Source of the DNA: Caldilineaceae bacterium
Lineage (GTDB): Bacteria > Chloroflexota > Anaerolineae > Caldilineales > Caldilineaceae
NCBI GenBank assembly: GCA_022842065.1
Contig: JALHQH010000011.1
Span: 62,001 to 126,000, forward strand
DNA length: 64,000 nt
Direction of reading: 5' to 3'
In this document: one piece after another, positions 57,720 through 64,000 of the stretch
Layout: the number at the start of each line of letters is the position of its first letter
Numbering within the stretch: position 1 is the first letter of the stretch
The notes under the pieces: generated by a model
What the model was told of the DNA's origin: nothing
What the model saw: only the letters and a program-made list of their open reading frames with translations
Databases searched by the model: none
Translations under genes and position numbers: made by a program

Positions 57720-59633
57720 CTAGCGGTAGACCAATGGGATAAAGAACCGTCGTGTCAGCGGCTCACCGTTGGGGTCGATGCCGGTGGGCAAGGAGCGGAC
57801 GAGCGCGGTGTCTTGGTCCGTGGGGTTCGCCAAGCCCGGCAGATCGCGCCCTTGATCGTCGGTGGGGTTTGCTTCGACAAAGGCGGTATTCAAGCGTTCA
57901 CCGGCAGGGATGGTGGCGTTGTAATAGTAGACAATGGTGCCCCCCGGCGGCAGCGGTGTTGCCCCACTGCGCAGGCTAAGCTGGCTGAGGTTGATGCCCA
58001 AGATCGTATCGGTAAAGACGAGACTATCCAGATAGGTCTCGCCCGTGTTGGTGATTTCAAAGCAGTAAGTGACCCGCGTTCCTACTTGATCGGCCACAAG
58101 TTCATCCCCTGGGCAACTGGCCCCGCCATTGTGCCCACGATAGACAGTTTTTTCCAGGTTGATGTTGGCAACGGGTGGGTTGCAGTAGTGGCTGGGATCA
58201 CTGGCGGTAGCCCCAGGCACGGTGACTTGCCCCAAGTTGAAATAGGTCGGTTGGCTGCCTGGGACTTGTGTATCAGTTGGATTACAGCCATTAACCACGG
58301 TGGTACCTGTGGTCGGGGCCTCCAGATTTTGGACAACACTGGTGGCGATGTAACGCCAGCGCTCACCGGGTGAAAGCAAATTATCGCTGTTAAGATCACT
58401 ACTGGGCACGAAGGTGGGCGTAATCCCCGGCTGGCTGTCAGTGACCACGACACTGCTCAGCGCAAAGGTCACGTTGCCCGTGTTGGTGACGAGATAGGTC
58501 CAGGTGACGACGCTGCCCGGCTGTAGCTGTGGCACATCTGTGCCGTCGGGGTTGTCGCCATCAAAGCCATTGGTGAACTTTTTGATGACAATGCCCGGCG
58601 CGCTTGGGTTGCAATAGTGACTGGGATCTGCGGCTTGGGCACCAGGTACCGTCACCACGCCAAGATTGCGATAGGCTTCCCGTGTGCCTGGGGCCGCAGT
58701 CCCCCCTGGGTTACAACCGGCGACAATCGTTACTGGCGTCGTCGGCGCAGTGAGATCTTCGACAAGGCCAGTGGCAATAAAGGTCCAGACTTCGCCGGGG
58801 GCAAGCAGGTTGTCGCTGTTAAGATCGCTGCTGGGATCTAACAGGGGAACGACCCCGGGCTGGCTATCGGTGACCACGATGCTGGTGCCGGGAATCGTGA
58901 TCGTGCCGGTGTTCGTCACGCGATAACTCCAAGTGACCGATGTCCCCGGCTGCAACTGGGGGACATCGGGATCATTCGGGTTGTCGGCGTCAAAGCCGTT
59001 GGTAAATTTTTTGATCGCGATGGTCGGAATGGTGTAAACATAGCGGACGGTCAAGGTTGCATTGGCCAGATGGCGTAGGCGTAACACCATGTTGCCCGAA
59101 CCCCGGCCCGTCCAAGTGACATCGGCTGTAACTGGTAGCGTCACCTGCCCCGCGCCGACAAATGGCATGATCGTACCTGGCGCCACGAGGCGGCGGCTGT
59201 TGCTGACGGACGCAACGACGGGAAAGGTTGCGCCCGACAAACCACCAAAATCGGCGATGCCATCTGCGCGGGCCAGCGTTACGGTTTGTGAAATCACGAT
59301 GCCGCCGCTTTGCAAAAACGTGTTGTCGGGCAACGTGATGCGCTCGGTCGCTTGTTCTTGTACTAACACGTTGATGGGATTGTTTTCTTCATTCTCGACG
59401 CCTACCGTGCCACTGATCGCGCCGGTTAAGGTCATTTCAATACTGGTTAAGATACCAAGGGTCGGATTGAATTGGGGCACGCTCATCTGATTGGCCCAGT
59501 CAGTGCGAGTGAAAGGCACTGTGGTGGTAAAGCTGATGCTTTCTGCCCTGGCCACGCCATAGCTGAAAAAGCACAAAAAAAGTGCCAGCCAAAAGGCATG
59601 GCGAAAAAATCGACGCGCGATCACAACGTGCAT
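57720..59633 (-). CDS. Secreted DUF11-like repeat protein with FFIPLVYR tail
   Basis: 637 aa from ATG 59633, preceded by AAGGAG 7 nt upstream; the longer frame to 59735 lacks a ribosome site. The signal peptide is FFRHAFWLALFLCFFSYGVARA, cut before ESISF. A beta-rich N-terminal domain (to about 230) is followed by two repeats of about 135 aa opening IAIKKFTNGFDADNPNDPDV and IVIKKFTNGFDGDNPDGTDV, each with a conserved Cys pair (GCNP...HYCNP), then a DUF11-like domain (INLEKTVYRG). It ends in RRFFIPLVYR, matching the tail of the giant proteins. It is likely surface-exposed with an unknown role. It is encoded opposite to the giants, between argG and the glycan genes. Confidence 0.88.
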   Translation of the reverse strand: MHVVIARRFFRHAFWLALFLCFFSYGVARAESISFTTTVPFTRTDWANQMSVPQFNPTLGILTSIEMTLTGAISGTVGVENEENNPINVLVQEQATERITLPDNTFLQSGGIVISQTVTLARADGIADFGGLSGATFPVVASVSNSRRLVAPGTIMPFVGAGQVTLPVTADVTWTGRGSGNMVLRLRHLANATLTVRYVYTIPTIAIKKFTNGFDADNPNDPDVPQLQPGTSVTWSYRVTNTGTITIPGTSIVVTDSQPGVVPLLDPSSDLNSDNLLAPGEVWTFIATGLVEDLTAPTTPVTIVAGCNPGGTAAPGTREAYRNLGVVTVPGAQAADPSHYCNPSAPGIVIKKFTNGFDGDNPDGTDVPQLQPGSVVTWTYLVTNTGNVTFALSSVVVTDSQPGITPTFVPSSDLNSDNLLSPGERWRYIATSVVQNLEAPTTGTTVVNGCNPTDTQVPGSQPTYFNLGQVTVPGATASDPSHYCNPPVANINLEKTVYRGHNGGASCPGDELVADQVGTRVTYCFEITNTGETYLDSLVFTDTILGINLSQLSLRSGATPLPPGGTIVYYYNATIPAGERLNTAFVEANPTDDQGRDLPGLANPTDQDTALVRSLPTGIDPNGEPLTRRFFIPLVYR

Positions 59634-59894
59634 TGAACGCTCCTTGCAAGTTAGGGATGAATCAGGGTGGTGGGTTATAAAAATAGCTCTACCGGACACG
59701 GCTCTCTTCCGCAGCCGGCAGAAAAAGTGGGACAAATGCTAGCGGGGCTCTATAGATTTAGTCTTATTATCTAAGACAAAAAATAGGCAAGTAGGTTACG
59801 GTGAGTTTAATAGTGATTACCGGGATGGGGGAATGGCAAGGTGAAGGGGTGACAAGGCACGCAAGTGTACTCACGCCGCGTGGTGAAGGGGTGA

Positions 59895-59952
59895 GGTGTG
59901 TAGTGCGCATCTCCCGATGTGAGCGTGTGTAGTGCGCATCGGGAGATGCGCA

Positions 59953-59961
<9 letters not shown>
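59895..59961. repeat. Perfect 25-bp inverted repeat overlapping a stop codon
   Basis: GGTGTGTAGTGCGCATCTCC plus CGATG (59895-59919) is exactly reverse-complementary to 59937-59961. The right arm contains the TAG stop (59953-59955) of the aminotransferase gene and its last codons (QGV). Confidence 0.88.
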
Positions 59962-61212
<1,251 letters not shown>

Positions 61213-61337
61213 GAGTTATACGATTCTTTTCAATTCCTCACAAGCCCGCTGCAGTGAGTCAGGGGCGTTTGCTGGTAGCCCTTTCGGACAAATTTCATTG
61301 GCAAGGTGCTGTATTCGTGAAACGATTGTAGCACAAG

Positions 61338-62114
61338 CTAACGTAACCGCCACACCGCGGCCACATACTTCCTGCCTTTAACCAGATAATCCCATAGGTT
61401 TGCGCCGGTTTTGCTGTCACCGGCGGTGCGGGGGACACAGATATAGGGCGCTTCCCGCACCCGGTAATCGGCGCGGATGGCGCGACCGAGCAGGTCGATA
61501 CAATATTCGCCATAATCCCCCCGTAGTGGCAGTTTTTGCAGGGTAGCACTGCGCGCGGCGATAAAACCGCTGGTATAATCGTGTACCTGTGACCCCAAGA
61601 TCACCATGGCAAAGCGGTTGATGATCCAGCTCAACGTGCGCGCCATCAGCCCATGCGCCACATCGGCCCCGCCTGGGATCCAACGTGAACCAACCGCGAT
61701 ATCTGCTCCTCCCTCGGTAATCAAGCGCACAAGTTTGGGAATATCCTGGGGCGGCATGGAGAGATCACAATCCATCCAGGTCACAATCGCCGCGCCGTGG
61801 GTATTGATCGCCTCGTCGATCCCCCGCTGAATCGCCGAGGTGAGTCCTTTTTCGCCGACGCGCTTGATCAGGACCAGCTTAGTTTCCCCCGTTTGATTCA
61901 TTTCTGCTGCAAGCTCGGTTACCACTGCACTGGTGCCGTCGGGTGAATTGTCATCGACGACCAAGACACGATGGGGCGTGATCGCACTAGCGAGAATGCC
62001 GCGGATTAACGCGGCGATGTTGTCGCGCTCGTTATAGGTGGGGAGCACGGTGCAGACTAAGGGCGCGTTGGGTGCAACAGCAGTGGGGGCAGGGAGGGGC
62101 ATATTGTTGGTCAC
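61338..62114 (-). CDS. GT2 glycosyltransferase, dolichyl/polyprenyl-phosphate mannosyltransferase-like
   Basis: 258 aa. VCTVLPTYNERDNIAALI and VLVVDDNSPDGTS are the nucleotide-sugar-binding start of the GT-A fold; TWMDCDLSMPPQDI has the DxD metal site. The layout matches the DPM1-like group, which moves a sugar to a polyprenyl phosphate at the inner membrane face, supplying a donor for membrane GT39/PMT-type enzymes. The start is GTG at 62114: AAGGAAAT lies just upstream, and the GTG overlaps the upstream methyltransferase stop as GTGA. A longer frame to 62189 would overlap that gene by 79 bp. Confidence 0.9.
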   Translation of the reverse strand: MTNNMPLPAPTAVAPNAPLVCTVLPTYNERDNIAALIRGILASAITPHRVLVVDDNSPDGTSAVVTELAAEMNQTGETKLVLIKRVGEKGLTSAIQRGIDEAINTHGAAIVTWMDCDLSMPPQDIPKLVRLITEGGADIAVGSRWIPGGADVAHGLMARTLSWIINRFAMVILGSQVHDYTSGFIAARSATLQKLPLRGDYGEYCIDLLGRAIRADYRVREAPYICVPRTAGDSKTGANLWDYLVKGRKYVAAVWRLR

Positions 62115-62854
62115 GGTAATTTCCTTGCCAGTACATAAAGGCTGATGCCAAAGGGTAGATTGTGAGTACGCAGCCAGCGCGCTTCCCAAGTGAGGGCGAT
62201 GGCCAGGGCGCGGTTGGCCAGGCTATCGGTATAAAGATCGGTGGTCAGTTTTAGCCAGCCCCAGCGTTGGAACAGACGTAAGGGAATGACGGCTGGTGCC
62301 AAGAGCAGATTGGCGTAGGTAACGCGCAACAGGTTAAACCGGGCGGTATGCAGTGCTTTGATTGCTTCACGCCGACCATAGCGCTGCCCCGTATTAAAGG
62401 CGCGGTCATGGGCCCCTTCCAGCCAGCGATGGGCGCTCAGTCGCAAGAGCAGCAGCCCACCGTTGCGTAATACCCGTCGGCTTTCCGCCAACGCCCCGTG
62501 CAAATAAACGCCACTTTGGTCATAGACATCAAAGGCGGTGATCAGATCAACACTCTGATCGGCAAAGGGTAGCTGGGCCAGATCCGCTTGGGTCAGCGCG
62601 ATGGCGGTTGACTGCTGTTGGGCATGGCCGAGCGCATGGGGGTTGATATCCGTGCCCAAGAATTGGGCCTGAGGTTGGCGCTGGGCCAGCTCATAGAGAA
62701 AGCGACCACTGCCGCAACCGAGCTCTAGAATGGCCGTGGCTGAGGCCAGCGGTTCGGTCAACAGAGCATGGTTGATGGTGCGCATGCCCTGGCTCCAGCT
62801 CTGGTCAGCGTCACTGGCATAGAGCAGCGGCAGCAAATTGCGTTCGCTATTCAA
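62111..62854 (-). CDS. SAM-dependent methyltransferase (class I)
   Basis: About 247 aa. AILELGCGSGRFLYELAQ is motif I (SAM binding), followed by FLGTDINP and ADLAQLPFADQSVDLITAFDVY (motifs II and III), so a class I fold close to the Methyltransf_11 group. The start is uncertain: I prefer TTG at 62854, with GAGG 6 nt upstream and an 8-bp overlap with the preceding gene; a GTG at 62866 or the longer frame to 62986 are alternatives. The C-terminal half has hydrophobic helices (TYANLLLAPAVIPLRLF) that may sit on the membrane. Placed between two glycosyltransferases, it probably modifies a glycan or lipid-linked sugar. Confidence 0.82.
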   Translation of the reverse strand: MNSERNLLPLLYASDADQSWSQGMRTINHALLTEPLASATAILELGCGSGRFLYELAQRQPQAQFLGTDINPHALGHAQQQSTAIALTQADLAQLPFADQSVDLITAFDVYDQSGVYLHGALAESRRVLRNGGLLLLRLSAHRWLEGAHDRAFNTGQRYGRREAIKALHTARFNLLRVTYANLLLAPAVIPLRLFQRWGWLKLTTDLYTDSLANRALAIALTWEARWLRTHNLPFGISLYVLARKLP

Positions 62855-64000
62855 GTTGTACCTCACCGAGTACGATCCCCACCCCTGTGGCTGGAAGCCG
62901 TGTGCCATCAGGCTGGTAGAGCCCAATCGCCAGAGTATAGGTACCAGGGGCCAGATCGGCCGGTAACGCCAGTTGATACTCATCAAGCACCCGCCAACCA
63001 GCTAGCCAGTTGGTCGTCGGCAATGAGCCAAGGCCCGGTTGGTCATCGCGCCCGGCGACCTGGGTGAAGCTGCCATCGTCATTGGCGCGCAACAGGTGGG
63101 TGAAGACGGTCCAATCGGCTGTTGGTGAGGCGCTAACCGTCCAGTGTAATTGTAGGTAGAGAATATTGCCCGGCGTCAGTTTGTCCGGTTTTACATCGTA
63201 GCCAAGTAGGCCGATCCCATCACCCAGTGTGGCCGATAGTGGCCGTTGCGGTGCCAGCGCAGGTAAGGTCTGCGCGGGCCGTTGGTAAAAGCGTGCATAG
63301 GGTTGGCCATTGGCATCGAAAATCTCCGCTGTCACCGTTGTTTGGGGGAGGACGCCCGGCAGCAGCAACCCGGTGCGGAAATCTTCATGCTCGATCACCG
63401 CGTAAAGTTCGGGCTGTGGATTCGGCCCTGCCGTGAAGGGAAAAATGTTGCGACCATCAAAAGTGACCGGGGCGGCGTGGCCACGGGTCTGCCAGGCAAA
63501 GGCCAAGGTAGCATGGTCGGCGGCGCGTGGGGTCAGGTAGACCGGGGTGTCAGCAGGCTGGGCCGCAATCCGTTGACCCACTGCCCATAGCCCGACATCA
63601 AAGGCGTGAAAGCGATCCGGCAACTGGGCCCAATGCACAAAATAGTTTTGCGCCTCCACCACTGTCCCGATCCCCAACAGGCCAACTGCACCCCAACGTG
63701 CCACCATATTGCCACGTGGTCGCCATTGCCAGAGCCAATCCAACCCAACTCCACAGAGCAGGGCCACTGGTGCAGCGGCACCGAGAATGCGGTGAAAATG
63801 GGGCGCATATTCACTGACAATCCCCGGCAGCAGCAGCCCGAGCAGGCCAACCAGAATGATGCTGTCGGCCGGCTGTGCTAACCGACGCAGTGCCAGCAAT
63901 AAGCCACCATAGAAGGGGAGCGCAAGCCAGAGACTCAACGCCGGTGACCCTGGCAAGTTGCGCCGCGGGTCCATGTCGCCGGGCTGGCCAAAGGGGCCAA
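62847..64000 (-). CDS. GT39/PMT-like membrane glycosyltransferase, C-terminal part
   Basis: The gene runs off the right edge; the last 383 codons or so are visible and the frame has no stop up to 64000. The first part has several membrane helices (SLWLALPFYGGLLLALRRL, IILVGLLGLLLPGIVSEY). FGQPGDMDPRRNLPG resembles the loop before the last helices in GT39-family (ArnT/PMT-like) proteins. The C-terminal 200 residues form an exported beta-domain (LLGYDVKPDKLTPGNILYLQ, YTLAIGLYQPDGTRLP) common at the end of such proteins in Chloroflexota. Members use polyprenyl-phosphate sugars to glycosylate proteins or lipids outside the cell. Its stop overlaps the methyltransferase start. Confidence 0.82.
   Translation of the reverse strand, partial: GPFGQPGDMDPRRNLPGSPALSLWLALPFYGGLLLALRRLAQPADSIILVGLLGLLLPGIVSEYAPHFHRILGAAAPVALLCGVGLDWLWQWRPRGNMVARWGAVGLLGIGTVVEAQNYFVHWAQLPDRFHAFDVGLWAVGQRIAAQPADTPVYLTPRAADHATLAFAWQTRGHAAPVTFDGRNIFPFTAGPNPQPELYAVIEHEDFRTGLLLPGVLPQTTVTAEIFDANGQPYARFYQRPAQTLPALAPQRPLSATLGDGIGLLGYDVKPDKLTPGNILYLQLHWTVSASPTADWTVFTHLLRANDDGSFTQVAGRDDQPGLGSLPTTNWLAGWRVLDEYQLALPADLAPGTYTLAIGLYQPDGTRLPATGVGIVLGEVQLE

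Overview
This 64 kb window looks like chromosomal DNA of a filamentous, probably monoderm Chloroflexota bacterium (Chloroflexia/Caldilineae/Anaerolineae type). The inference rests on moderately high GC, GTG/TTG starts with good Shine-Dalgarno sites, enormous secreted proteins with Thr/Pro linkers, SdrD-like modules and short 'YLPLVxR' C-termini, and many intergenic palindromes. No rRNA, tRNA, CRISPR array or intact insertion sequence was recognised.

Left part (1-13 kb): a minus-strand group (partial GCS2 carboxylate-amine ligase, SLC13-type transporter, circularly permuted ATP-grasp protein), an orphan Phd-like antitoxin, purine nucleoside phosphorylase and a CX5R phosphatase. On the plus strand follow a protein with about 59 cysteines in zinc-ribbon-like repeats, a PflX-type radical SAM protein, a LysM/L,D-transpeptidase with a clear promoter and operator-like palindrome, and hypF. 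The hypF gene carries an in-frame palindromic DNA insertion.

Centre (13-52.3 kb): a decayed adhesin relic is followed by three giant secreted proteins of 4349, 4368 and 3346 aa, all on the plus strand. They are mosaics of FG-GAP propellers, SbsA-like and other Ig-like domains, Cys-containing bacterial-repeat domains, cadherin-like and SdrD-B-like modules, joined by long Thr/Pro repeat linkers. Two of them and the relic end in a [YF]LP[LF][VI]xR-type tail, and a fifth gene on the opposite strand (57.7-59.6 kb) shares it. The third giant has a divergent version. The three giants share a conserved upstream block with a promoter-like TTAAG-N16-TATcCT core. I regard this cluster of co-regulated, tail-bearing giant surface proteins as the main candidate for an undescribed system.

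Right part (52.3-64 kb): a DUF1499 protein, a YitT-family membrane protein, an HD hydrolase, argJ and argG (argG has a terminator-like hairpin in its leader), a smaller secreted tail-bearing protein, and a minus-strand surface-glycan operon (partial GT39-like membrane glycosyltransferase, methyltransferase, GT2 glycosyltransferase, DegT-family aminotransferase). Palindromic or tandem repeats of several families sit at gene 3' ends, often touching or supplying the stop codon. The glycan genes could modify the Thr/Pro linkers, but this is only inference.
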